Assembly (NCBI GenBank): GCA_030037545.1
Contig: JASHRF010000076.1
Span: 1-64,000, forward strand
Source: Acidobacteriaceae bacterium
GTDB lineage: Bacteria; Acidobacteriota; Terriglobia; Terriglobales; Acidobacteriaceae
Length of the DNA: 64,000 nt
Direction: 5' to 3'
Of this stretch, positions 24,917 through 32,885 are shown in pieces. Within the stretch, counting starts at the first letter, position 1. Each line of letters starts with the position of its first letter. The position numbers and the translations under genes were made by a program. The notes under the pieces were generated by a model. That model made no database searches. It was given only the letters and a program-made list of their open reading frames with translations, and was not told the DNA's origin.

Positions 24917-25906
24917 ATGGCCTTTCCTGAAAACCGGATGCGCCGGCTGCGGCGGAGCGACGCTTTGCGCGCGCTGGTGCGCGAGACCACGCTCGAGCCC
25001 GGTGACCTGATCTATCCGCTCTTTATCTGCCCCGGCAAGGGCGTGCGTAATGCCGTCGGATCGATGCCAGGCGTCTTCAATGTGTCAGTGGACGAAGCCG
25101 TGCGCGAGGCCGAGGAAGCGGCGCGGCTGGGGATTGGCGGGCTGCTGCTGTTTGGATTGCCGGAAGCGAAGGACGAGCAGGGCACGGGCGCGTGGGATGA
25201 GAACGGCATCGTGCAGCAGGCGCTGCGGGCGCTGAAGCAGTCCGATGCGGCAAAGAAGCTGGTGCTGATCGCAGACGTCTGCCTGTGCGAGTACACCAGC
25301 CACGGGCACTGCGGGGTGGTTGTGGAGGGGCGTGAAGGGTTCGAGGTCGATAACGATCCTACGCTGGAGCTGTTGGCGCGTACTGCGGTGAGCCAGGCGC
25401 GCGCAGGAGCGGACGTGGTGGCGCCGAGCGACATGATGGACGGCCGCGTGGCGGCCATTCGCTGCGCGCTCGATGCCTCCGGGCTGGGCATGACGCCGAT
25501 TCTCAGCTACGCTTCGAAATTCGCTTCGGCGTTTTACGGGCCCTTCCGCGAGGCTGCCGATTCGGCGCCCCAGTTTGGAGACAGGCGCAGCTACCAGATG
25601 GACGGGGCCAATCTCAGAGAGGCGATGCGCGAGATTCAGCTCGACCTGAACGAGGGCGCGGACATGATCCTGATGAAGCCGGCCATGCCCTATCTCGACG
25701 TGGTGCGCGCTGCGCGCAATCGCTTCGGTGTGCCCATGGGCGCGTATCAGGTTTCCGGCGAATATTCCATGCTGCAGGCGGCATTTGAGAAGGGCTGGCT
25801 GGACCGCGATCGGGCGATCCTGGAGTCGCTGGTCGGCATCCGGCGCGCCGGGGCGGATTTCATTGTGACGTATTTCGCGCAGGATGCGGCGAGGCTGCTG
25901 GGTTAG
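24917..25906 (+). CDS. hemB: Delta-aminolevulinic acid dehydratase (porphobilinogen synthase)
   Basis: Condenses two 5-aminolevulinate molecules to porphobilinogen in heme synthesis. About 329 aa. The sequence shows [19 protein letters not shown], the metal-binding Cys region [13 protein letters not shown], and the Schiff-base lysines in [16 protein letters not shown] and [13 protein letters not shown]. The three-cysteine pattern suggests a zinc-type enzyme. ATG 24917 gives the usual N-terminus ([13 protein letters not shown]); the track start at 24887 adds ten residues. It is divergent from the S41 pseudogene. Confidence 0.95.
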   Translation: MAFPENRMRRLRRSDALRALVRETTLEPGDLIYPLFICPGKGVRNAVGSMPGVFNVSVDEAVREAEEAARLGIGGLLLFGLPEAKDEQGTGAWDENGIVQQALRALKQSDAAKKLVLIADVCLCEYTSHGHCGVVVEGREGFEVDNDPTLELLARTAVSQARAGADVVAPSDMMDGRVAAIRCALDASGLGMTPILSYASKFASAFYGPFREAADSAPQFGDRRSYQMDGANLREAMREIQLDLNEGADMILMKPAMPYLDVVRAARNRFGVPMGAYQVSGEYSMLQAAFEKGWLDRDRAILESLVGIRRAGADFIVTYFAQDAARLLG

Positions 25907-25991
25907 GTTTGTGAGCGGGGGATCTCTTCCCTGCGGGCTGAAGGGGGTTCAGCGCCGCGTCCGGACCAATCGGGGAACAAAAACATTTTGG

Positions 25992-26117
25992 CTAGAAATG
26001 GATTCATAACCCGTCTGTCATCGTCCCTCAGGAGCTAAGCCCCGCGTTTTTGGGGAACTTATTGGCACGGCTGAAGCCGTGCCCTTTCAAAACCAGGGTT
26101 ATGAGACAGCTTCCAGG
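25992..26117. repeat. Family-1 palindromic element, left of the mgtC-like gene
   Basis: 126 bp with ends CTAGAAATGGATTCATAACC and GGTTATGAGACAGCTTCCAG in inverted order. It contains a GGAGCTAAGCCCC unit and GGCACGGCTGAAGCCGTGCC. It is about 90 percent identical, over its full length, to the element at 26972. Confidence 0.85.
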
Positions 26118-26184
26118 GAAAAGCCTCACCATCCTGCTCCCTTTCATGGCATCCACTTCCGTTGCAGCCGAATCCAACTGCAAG

Positions 26185-26895
26185 ATGCCAACGGAAGTTC
26201 ATTGGCCGGCTATCGCCCTTCGCCTCGTCCTGACGCTGCTTGCCGGCGGGCTGCTCGGAATCGAGCGCAGCAGGACGGGCCACGCCGCCGGGCTGCGCAC
26301 CACGCTGCTGGTCACGCTTGCCGCCTCCGTCGCGATGATCCAGATGAATCTGCTCATCCCTACGAATGGCAAGCCGCCCAATTCTTACGCGGTGATGGAC
26401 CTGATGCGCCTGCCGCTCGGCATTTTAACGGGCGTGGGATTCATCGGCGCAGGGGTTATTGTGCGCAAGAACGAGCTGGTGATCGGCGTGACCACCGCAG
26501 CGACCATGTGGTTCGCAACCGTGGTGGGATTGTGCATGGGCGGAGGGCAACTGGCGCTGGGATCGGTTTCGACCGTCATCGGTTTCGCGGTTCTGTGGGC
26601 GCTTCGCTATTTCGAGAACTACGTAGAACGTTTCCGGCTCGCCCAGTTGAAGATCACGGTGCGCAGCGGCCATCTTGCTCCGCGCGAATTGCGCGACCGG
26701 CTGAAGGCCGCGGACTTTGAGATAAAATCCCTGTCGGTCCACAACTGCGTCGACGAGCGCCAGCAGAAGCTTGCCTGCGAAGTGCGTTGGCCGTCTGCCC
26801 GCGACAGCGCGGACATTCCTCCGGTGGTTGGTGAGCTGGAGCGGCTGCCTGGAGTGCTGGAGCTCGAATGGACCGCCATCAGCCCGGGCGGGTGA
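26185..26895 (+). CDS. MgtC/SapB-family membrane protein
   Basis: About 236 aa. Five N-terminal helices carry the family signature (ALRLVLTLLAGGLLGIERSR, GLRTTLLVTLAASVAM, LTGVGFIGAGVIVR), followed by a soluble C-terminal ACT-like domain. MgtC proteins modulate ATP synthase or Mg homeostasis in pathogens; in soil bacteria the role is open. The start is unclear: ATG 26185 matches the family N-terminus, while in-frame ATGs at 26101 and 26050 lie within the flanking repeat. The gene stands alone between two near-identical palindromic elements. Confidence 0.85.
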   Translation: MPTEVHWPAIALRLVLTLLAGGLLGIERSRTGHAAGLRTTLLVTLAASVAMIQMNLLIPTNGKPPNSYAVMDLMRLPLGILTGVGFIGAGVIVRKNELVIGVTTAATMWFATVVGLCMGGGQLALGSVSTVIGFAVLWALRYFENYVERFRLAQLKITVRSGHLAPRELRDRLKAADFEIKSLSVHNCVDERQQKLACEVRWPSARDSADIPPVVGELERLPGVLELEWTAISPGG

Positions 26896-26971
26896 TGAGG
26901 ATGCTTCGTGGCGACAGCGATGAATGGCGCATAAAAATCCTTGGGAATCGCGGCGCGATGTGGTTTTCTTA

Positions 26972-27096
26972 CTAGAAGTGGTTTCATAACCCGTCTATCA
27001 TCGTCCCTCAGGGGCTAAAGCCCCACGTTTTTGGGGAACTTATTGGCACGGCTGAAGCCGTGCCCTTTCAAAACAGGGTTATGAAACAGCTTCTAG
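26972..27096. repeat. Family-1 palindromic element, right of the mgtC-like gene
   Basis: 125 bp with almost perfect 21-bp inverted ends: CTAGAAGTGGTTTCATAACC and GGTTATGAAACAGCTTCTAG. It carries AGGGGCTAAAGCCCC and GGCACGGCTGAAGCCGTGCC hairpins. Its final CTAG is also the first CTAG of the next element. Confidence 0.9.
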
Positions 27097-27244
27097 AACC
27101 GGTTGCACAAATCTGAGCAGATGGCAGAGAAGGCATCCCTCAGGGGCTGAAGCCCGCGGCAGGTACCTTGCCCTTTGCGGTCCGGCTTGCCCAGAGGGCT
27201 CGCACCGTGCCCTGTTACGCACCTATTTATGCAGCCAGTTTTAG
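27093..27244. repeat. Second family-1 element abutting the first
   Basis: About 152 bp with ends CTAGAACCGGTTGCACAAAT and ATTTATGCAGCCAGTTTTAG. The core is degenerate (CAGGGGCTGAAGCCCGCGG and CACCGTGCCCTGTT). It shares its left CTAG with the preceding element and ends 10 bp before the permease start codon. Confidence 0.75.
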
Positions 27245-27253
27245 AACCTGCCT

Positions 27254-28561
27254 ATGCGCAAGCGACTGGAAGGCTATTTTGAATTTGCGCGCCTGGGGAC
27301 GAACTGGCGCACCGAAGCGCTGGCCGGCGCCACTACGTTCATCACCATGGCGTACATCGTGCTGGTGAATCCGGCCATTCTGGCCGATGCCGGCGTGCCC
27401 GTGCCTGCGGCGACTGCGGCTACGTGCATTTCGGCGGCCTTCGGGTCCATCCTGATGGGCGTGCTGGCGCGCTATCCCATCGCGCTGGCCCCGGGCATGG
27501 GCCTGAACGCGTACTTTACCTACACCGTCTGCATCAAGATGCACGTGCCCTGGCAGACAGCGCTGGGCGCGGTGTTTATTTCCGGCGTCCTTTTTCTCTG
27601 CATCACCGCGGCCGGTATCCGGCAAATGATTTTGCGCGCCATTCCGCATCAGTTGTATGCAGCCGTGGCCAGCGGAATCGGGTTATTTATCGCGTTTATC
27701 GGCTTTCAGCACGCAGGGCTGGTGGTGCGCGATCCGAATACGTTTGTCGGCATTGGCAACGTTCGCAATCCCACCACGGCGCTGGCGCTGTTCGGACTTA
27801 TTCTCATGGTCGCGCTGGAGGTGAAGAAAGTGCGCGGGTCGATTCTGATCGGCGTGCTGGCAGTGACGGGGGCGGCGTGGCCGCTGGGGTTGGCGCACTG
27901 GAGCCATGCGAGCATCGGCCTGCGCGCGCTCACCCTCACCGCATTCAAGCTCGACATTCCCGGAGCGCTGCACAAAGGGCTGCTGGAGATTATCTTCGTA
28001 TTTTTCTTTGTCGATTTGTTTGACAACCTGGGCACGCTGGTGGCGGTGACGAAACGCGCCGGGCTGATTGAGGCCGATCATTCGATTCCGCGGCTCAACC
28101 GCATTCTCTTCGCCGATGCGGCGGCCACGGTGGTGGGCTCGCTGACGGGCACTTCGACGGTGACCAGCTACGTGGAATCGACGGCGGGCGTGATGGCCGG
28201 CGGGCGCTCCGGCGTCGCGGCCATTGTTACGGGGTTGTTGTTTGTGGCGGCCATCGGCGCAGCGCCTTTTGCGGGCGTGGCGCCGGCCGCGGCCACGGCG
28301 CCGGCGCTGATCCTGGTGGGATCGATGATGCTGACGGCGATTGCAGAGATCAACTGGCACGATCCGCTGGCGGCGGTTCCGGCTTTCCTGACTTTGGTTT
28401 TGATCCCATTCACCTATTCCATCGCCAACGGGCTGGGCTTCGGCATCATCGCGTGGGCGGTGCTGCACCTGGCAGCGGGAAAGCTGCGCCGGCGCGATTG
28501 GCTTCTCTATGTGCTCGCTATCCTGTTTATGGCGCGGTTCATTTATCTGGGCGCGAATTAG
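27254..28561 (+). CDS. NCS2/AzgA-type purine (guanine/hypoxanthine) permease
   Basis: 435 aa with 12-14 hydrophobic segments. AzgA-type signatures are LAGATTFITMAYIVLVNPAI near the N-terminus, LAPGMGLNAYFTY, and VDLFDNLGTLVAVTKRAGL followed by SLTGTSTVTSYVESTAGV. Members import guanine, hypoxanthine or adenine with protons. ATG 27254 lies just past a palindromic element, so its promoter must be in or before that repeat. The last 27 bp before the stop are repeated exactly at 28927. Confidence 0.92.
   Translation: MRKRLEGYFEFARLGTNWRTEALAGATTFITMAYIVLVNPAILADAGVPVPAATAATCISAAFGSILMGVLARYPIALAPGMGLNAYFTYTVCIKMHVPWQTALGAVFISGVLFLCITAAGIRQMILRAIPHQLYAAVASGIGLFIAFIGFQHAGLVVRDPNTFVGIGNVRNPTTALALFGLILMVALEVKKVRGSILIGVLAVTGAAWPLGLAHWSHASIGLRALTLTAFKLDIPGALHKGLLEIIFVFFFVDLFDNLGTLVAVTKRAGLIEADHSIPRLNRILFADAAATVVGSLTGTSTVTSYVESTAGVMAGGRSGVAAIVTGLLFVAAIGAAPFAGVAPAAATAPALILVGSMMLTAIAEINWHDPLAAVPAFLTLVLIPFTYSIANGLGFGIIAWAVLHLAAGKLRRRDWLLYVLAILFMARFIYLGAN
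28530..28556. repeat. Direct repeat, copy 1 (end of permease gene)
   Basis: 27 bp beginning TGGCGCGGTTCATTTATCTG, coding for the permease tail ARFIYLGA. An exact copy lies 397 bp downstream at 28927. Confidence 0.85.
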
Positions 28562-28602
28562 CATCTGTTACCATGTTGATCGTTCACTGGAAGGAAACCA
28601 AC

Positions 28603-28917
28603 ATGCACTGGTACGACTTTCTGGCGTACTTCTTCGGTGGAGCATTCCTCGCCAACTCCCTGCCTCATCTCATCAACGGAATCTCGGGACGAGCCTTTCA
28701 GAGCCCCTTCGCCAAGCCCCCGGGGAAGGGTTTGTCCTCTTCGACAGTGAATGTTCTGTGGGGATTCTTCAATCTAGTCGCCGCTTATCTGCTCATCTTC
28801 GATGTCGGCAACTTCAGTCTTCACGACGTTCCGCAGGCCCTCACTCTCGGCGCGGGAATGCTGATCATGTCGCTTATGCTTGCCCGCACCTTCGGACGCT
28901 TTTATGGCGGACGGTAG
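28603..28917 (+). CDS. Small membrane protein, unknown
   Basis: 104 aa with about three hydrophobic segments (YDFLAYFFGGAFLANSLPHL, VLWGFFNLVAAYLLIF and ALTLGAGMLIMSLML). ATG 28603 follows GGAAGGAAACCAAC, a strong ribosome site; the ATG at 28573 is less likely. The gene lies exactly within the interval bounded by the 27-bp direct repeat. The family is not recognised by name, and no function is assigned. Confidence 0.7.
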   Translation: MHWYDFLAYFFGGAFLANSLPHLINGISGRAFQSPFAKPPGKGLSSSTVNVLWGFFNLVAAYLLIFDVGNFSLHDVPQALTLGAGMLIMSLMLARTFGRFYGGR

Positions 28918-28926
28918 GTCCGCCCG

Positions 28927-28953
28927 TGGCGCGGTTCATTTATCTGGGCGCGA
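28927..28953. repeat. Direct repeat, copy 2
   Basis: Exact 27-bp copy of the end of the permease gene, now in non-coding sequence after the small membrane protein gene. Confidence 0.85.
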
Positions 28954-29156
28954 TTGCGAAACGATGTAGGTGCGGAATTAGTGACCGGTTTTCCGCCGTT
29001 GCCAGATTGAGTCCTGCGTTCCAAATGCCCTAAAAGTCGTAAACTCTTATCATTCCTCCCCGGTAGCATGAGGACAGCTCTGCGCGTGCGCGCGGAGTGG
29101 CGCAAGGTCATGGATGGGCAGCAAAAATTCGCGTTAACGTGGGCTTACTTCCGAAG

Positions 29157-29978
29157 ATGAAGACGATCCCGTGCAGCAGGGCCTGGATTGGTTCGACCTT
29201 GACCGGCTTGATCCCAGCCGGCGCTATCCCGGCTGGATGGACGAGGGGCGCGCGGAGGCTGGCCAAGTCCCCGCTGGTCGCTGCATCGGCAGCGTCGCTG
29301 GCGGTTGCGGTCGCGCTCTCGGGATGCGAGAACGTGGCCACGTATACCCAGCCCAGCCTGGTGCGGGCGATTGATGCTTCTTATATTGCACCAGCCGCGA
29401 ACGTGACCGTAGAAGGCGAACTGATCGCCGGGAATATCGGCCAGGGATACATTGGCTCTTACGCCACTTTGCCGGCCTCGAACGCCGCGCCTATCGATAT
29501 TACGGCTTCGACTGGCGGAGCGACCCTGGTTTCGACCACCGGAACGCTGCTTGCGGGCCACCAGCACTCGATCCTGCTGACGGATAACGGCGCCGCGCCT
29601 ACCGGCTACGAGGTGACGATCCTCGAAGACCAGGACGTGGCGGCGGCGCAGGGTCACTCGGCGTTCCGATTCTTGAACCAGGCTCCCAAAACCGGTGCCG
29701 TGGACGTGTACATGATTCCCTCGGGCACCACGATGGCGAACGCCATTCCTATCGTGACCGATCTGGCGGTGGGCGGCACCACCGGGTACATCAGCTTCAA
29801 CTCGCAGACGGTGACCATGGTGATAACACCTACCGGTTTGACCACGCCCAGTTACACATCGACTTCCATGGCGCTGATCGGCGGCGAAGTGCGCACGGTG
29901 CTGATTGTCGACACCCAACTGACGTCGAATCCGCCGGTCGAAGCCTTCATCGCCGACGACGCCGGGCCATCGGATTAA
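29157..29978 (+). CDS. DUF4397-type lipoprotein
   Basis: About 273 aa. It has a hydrophobic leader with a lipobox (LAVAVALSGCEN), predicting lipidation at Cys, then beta-rich repeats of the DUF4397 type (LVRAIDASYIAPAANVTVEG and FRFLNQAPKTGAVDVYMIPS). The leader is long and the start uncertain: ATG 29157 lacks a clear ribosome site, and the ORF opens at 29097. It probably sits on the outer face of a membrane. The role is unknown. Confidence 0.7.
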   Translation: MKTIPCSRAWIGSTLTGLIPAGAIPAGWTRGARRLAKSPLVAASAASLAVAVALSGCENVATYTQPSLVRAIDASYIAPAANVTVEGELIAGNIGQGYIGSYATLPASNAAPIDITASTGGATLVSTTGTLLAGHQHSILLTDNGAAPTGYEVTILEDQDVAAAQGHSAFRFLNQAPKTGAVDVYMIPSGTTMANAIPIVTDLAVGGTTGYISFNSQTVTMVITPTGLTTPSYTSTSMALIGGEVRTVLIVDTQLTSNPPVEAFIADDAGPSD

Positions 29979-29993
29979 GATAGAGTACGTCCG

Positions 29994-30791
29994 ATGCGTT
30001 TTCCCCGCTTCTTTCGCGCATTCCTGTTGGTTGTCTTTGCGATCCAAGCCGCTGCGCTTGCGTTCGCGGCCGACGGCTACCGCGTTGTTGACGTTTATCC
30101 CCACGACCCTCATGCATTCACTCAGGGACTCATCTATCTGGATGGGCACCTGTATGAGAGCACCGGCTTGAGGGGGCAGTCGTCGCTGCGCATGGAGGAC
30201 CTGCAAACCGGGCGTGTTTTGCAACAGGTGGACTTGCCGGCGCAGGACTTTGGGGAAGGACTTGCATCCTGGGGTAGCACGCTAATTCAGCTCACCTGGC
30301 AGGCGCACATTGCTTTTGTATACGACCGCTTCAGCTTTCGCCTGCTGCGCACGTTTCACTACGACGAGGAAGGCTGGGGCCTGACGCAGGATGGCAAACA
30401 CCTGATCCTGAGCGATGGAACCGCGACCCTTCACTTTTTCGATCCCTCGACATTCCGCGAAGTGGGGCACATCGAGGTGAAGGACCATGGGACTCCCGTG
30501 ACGCAACTCAACGAGCTGGAATATGTGCGCGGGCAAATCTACTCCAACGTGTGGCACTCCAACCGCATCGCGCGCATCTCGCCGGAGACCGGACAGGTGC
30601 TGGGCTGGATTGACCTGAGCGGTCTGCTGCAGCCGGGCGAAGTGACCAATCCCGAGGCCGTCCTCAACGGCATCGCTTATGACGCCGCGCACGATCGGCT
30701 TTTTGTGACCGGAAAGCTTTGGCCAAAGCTATTTGAGATCAAGGTGGTTCCGGAAGGGGCAAAAGAAATTCCCGCCAGACGCACCAAGTAA
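29994..30791 (+). CDS. Glutaminyl-peptide cyclotransferase (bacterial/plant beta-propeller type)
   Basis: 265 aa with a signal peptide (FLLVVFAIQAAALAFA), so it acts outside the cytoplasm. The mature protein shows family motifs HDPHAFTQGLIYLDGHLYES, GEGLASWGSTLIQLTW, GWGLTQDGKHLILSDGT and LNELEYVRGQIYSNVW. The enzyme converts N-terminal Gln to pyroglutamate on exported proteins. It lies 15 bp after the lipoprotein gene, possibly in one operon. Physiological targets are not evident. Confidence 0.92.
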   Translation: MRFPRFFRAFLLVVFAIQAAALAFAADGYRVVDVYPHDPHAFTQGLIYLDGHLYESTGLRGQSSLRMEDLQTGRVLQQVDLPAQDFGEGLASWGSTLIQLTWQAHIAFVYDRFSFRLLRTFHYDEEGWGLTQDGKHLILSDGTATLHFFDPSTFREVGHIEVKDHGTPVTQLNELEYVRGQIYSNVWHSNRIARISPETGQVLGWIDLSGLLQPGEVTNPEAVLNGIAYDAAHDRLFVTGKLWPKLFEIKVVPEGAKEIPARRTK

Positions 30792-30884
30792 CAATTTGGG
30801 ACGGTCGGACACAGGCGTAGCGCCATCACAGTGCGCCACCCCGCAATCAAGGTATACTTTGCCCCGAGGTGAAGTAACCCGGCC

Positions 30885-31520
30885 ATGGACCCGTCTTCGA
30901 TTGTTCTCCCGAATTCCCTGCAAAACGCGTGGGTGCTCACCATCGTTCTGGCTTTTGCCGGCTACCTGGTGACGTTCATGTTCACGCGCATGATGGCGCG
31001 GCGCGCCGACCTGCTGCGCATGGTCAACGAGCGGCTGAACGAGTTCTACGGGCCGCTCTACGTGGCTTCGCAGGCGGGCAACATCGCTTACCGGTCGCTG
31101 CTCCAGAAGCAGGGCAAGACGCAGAGCTTTCCCATCCTCGACAGCGAGCTGGCGGAGTGGGTGCTGTGGATGAAGACCATCTTCATGCCGCTGAACGATA
31201 TTCGCGAGAAGATCATCATCGAGAAGGCGCACCTGATCGTGGAGGAGCAGATGCCGCGCTGCCTGCTCGATTTTGTCACCCACGTGGTGGGTTACAAGGC
31301 GGTGCTGGCCAAGTGGGCGGAGGGCGATTACACCGAGCGGCGATCGACTATCGGCTGGCCGCCGGAGTTCGATATCTATGTCGAGCGTTCGTACCAGGCG
31401 CTCAAAGCGGAGCAGACGCGGCTGATGCACAATATGGCGTGGCGGGCCTGGCGGCGCTGTTTCCCGCGCCGCAGCCGGGAACCGCGCGCCGCAACCCGCA
31501 GCGCACCCGTGAAGGCTTAA
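30885..31520 (+). CDS. Membrane-anchored protein, unknown
   Basis: 211 aa. One N-terminal transmembrane helix (WVLTIVLAFAGYLVTFMFTR) is followed by a helical cytoplasmic domain (ADLLRMVNERLNEFYGPLY, then DIREKIIIEKAHLIVEEQMP) and a basic C-terminal tail (RRCFPRRSREPRAATRS). ATG 30885 has GAGGTGAAG about 12 bases upstream. It resembles uncharacterised proteins with an N-terminal anchor and a helical domain. No function can be given. Confidence 0.65.
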   Translation: MDPSSIVLPNSLQNAWVLTIVLAFAGYLVTFMFTRMMARRADLLRMVNERLNEFYGPLYVASQAGNIAYRSLLQKQGKTQSFPILDSELAEWVLWMKTIFMPLNDIREKIIIEKAHLIVEEQMPRCLLDFVTHVVGYKAVLAKWAEGDYTERRSTIGWPPEFDIYVERSYQALKAEQTRLMHNMAWRAWRRCFPRRSREPRAATRSAPVKA

Positions 31521-31538
31521 CTTGCCCGCCTAGCGGGA

Positions 31539-32396
31539 TTAAGCAGGTGTGTTGAGGGCCAGGTTCTTCCACAGGCGCAGGGTGGGCTCGGCCTGGTTGA
31601 TGGTGTAGAAGTGCAGGCCGGGGGCGCCGTTTTTGAGCAGCGTTTCGCAGAGGCGCGTGACCACGCCGAGACCGAAATCGTGCAGCGCGGCCTTGTCGAA
31701 TTGCAGCTCCTCGAGGCGCAGGCGAATCCAGCGCGGCAGGTCGGCGCCGCAACCGCTGGTAAAGCGCGCGATGCTCGCATAGCTGGTAATGGGCATGATG
31801 CCGGGCACGATGGGGATGGCGATGCCCGCGCGGGCGCAGCGGTCGATAAAATCGAAGTACGAATCGGGATTGTAGAAGAGCTGGGTGAGCGCGGCGTCCG
31901 CGCCGGCCTCGACCTTGCGACGAAAGTTGTCGAAGTCCGCGCCGGGATTGGGCGCTTGCGGGTGCATCTCGGGATACGCGGCCACTTCGATCTTGAAGTG
32001 GTTGCCCTGGGTCTGGCGGATGAAGCTCACCAGCTCATTGGCGTAATGGAATTCGCCGGGCGCGGCGGGGCTCATGGCCGTGGCGGGCAAATCGCCGCGC
32101 AGGGCCACGATGCGCTTGACGCCGGCGGCGCGATAGCGGTCGAGCAGCATGGCCACGTGGGCGCGCGTCGAGCCCACGCAAGTGAGGTGCGGCGCCGTCT
32201 CCACGCCGGTATGCTCGACGACGGTGAGCAGCGTTTGGTAAGTGCCGTCCTGGTCGGAGCCACCCGCGCCATAGGTGACGGAGAAGTAGTCGGGGCGCAG
32301 TGCGGCAAGCTGGCTGAGGACGCCGGGCAGCCTGGCCGCGGCCTCGGGCGTGCGCGGCGGAAAGAGCTCAAAAGAGAGGGTGGGTTGAGAACTCAT
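31539..32396 (-). CDS. metF: 5,10-methylenetetrahydrofolate reductase
   Basis: FAD enzyme that makes 5-methyl-THF for methionine synthesis. 285 aa, typical for bacterial MetF. Motifs: SFELFPPRTPE with the catalytic Glu, FSVTYGAGGS, HLTCVGSTRAHV, IVALRGDLP, and YPEMHPQ. The ATG overlaps the stop of the upstream small gene (ATGA), so the two are probably co-translated. ahcY lies next upstream on the same strand, making this a methyl-cycle locus. Confidence 0.95.
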   Translation of the reverse strand: MSSQPTLSFELFPPRTPEAAARLPGVLSQLAALRPDYFSVTYGAGGSDQDGTYQTLLTVVEHTGVETAPHLTCVGSTRAHVAMLLDRYRAAGVKRIVALRGDLPATAMSPAAPGEFHYANELVSFIRQTQGNHFKIEVAAYPEMHPQAPNPGADFDNFRRKVEAGADAALTQLFYNPDSYFDFIDRCARAGIAIPIVPGIMPITSYASIARFTSGCGADLPRWIRLRLEELQFDKAALHDFGLGVVTRLCETLLKNGAPGLHFYTINQAEPTLRLWKNLALNTPA

Positions 32397-32698
32397 GGGT
32401 TTGAATCCTCGTGCGTGTCAACGGGCGAAAGCATAATCCTCCTCAACTCCGCCAGCGTCGGGAGCATGTCCTCTCTGGTTGCATCCAATCCCATCTGTTC
32501 ATAGACGGCCCAGAAAAGATAGTCCAAAAGTGCGGAGCCGGAAGCATCGTTCACCAGCAGGTCATAGACCTTGCCAATATATCCGTCGTATCCGTCCTGA
32601 GCGTTGGGCTCATCCTGGATTCCGATCGGGTCCCATGTCCGCAAGAGTACATGTCGAATTTCCGCGCGAATCTTGCGAGATTGAGCCTTATTGATCAT
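32393..32698 (-). CDS. Small conserved-type protein coupled to metF
   Basis: 101 aa, acidic and helical: RKIRAEIRHVLLRTWDPIGI, DEPNAQDGYDGYIGKVYDLL, then EQMGLDATREDMLPTLAELR. Proteins of this look occur as isolated hypotheticals in many bacteria (DUF1871-like). Start ATG 32698 is preferred; the 30 extra residues of the track overlap a dispersed repeat. Its TGA overlaps the metF ATG. Function unknown; a regulatory or immunity-like role is only a guess. Confidence 0.65.
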   Translation of the reverse strand: MINKAQSRKIRAEIRHVLLRTWDPIGIQDEPNAQDGYDGYIGKVYDLLVNDASGSALLDYLFWAVYEQMGLDATREDMLPTLAELRRIMLSPVDTHEDSNP

Positions 32699-32762
32699 TG
32701 GCAGCCTTAGCGCGCTGGTGACCACCAGCCAGCGCGCGGAAACAGAAGGCTGAAAAGCAACC

Positions 32763-32828
32763 GCAGATCCTTCGCTCACCGCCCCCAAACTGAAAAACGT
32801 TCGGGGCCTCGTTCGCTCAGGATGACAG
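32763..32828. repeat. Family-2 palindromic repeat
   Basis: 66 bp from gcagatccttcgctcacc to gttcgctcaggatgaca with an internal hairpin around AACTGAAAAACGTT flanked by CCCCC/GGGG. It is close to the copy at 62536. It lies between ahcY and the small gene before metF. Confidence 0.8.
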
Positions 32829-32885
32829 TTTCCGTTCGTAAACAGCTCGTCTTATCCCTGATCTCTGACACCTGTTCCCTCATCC

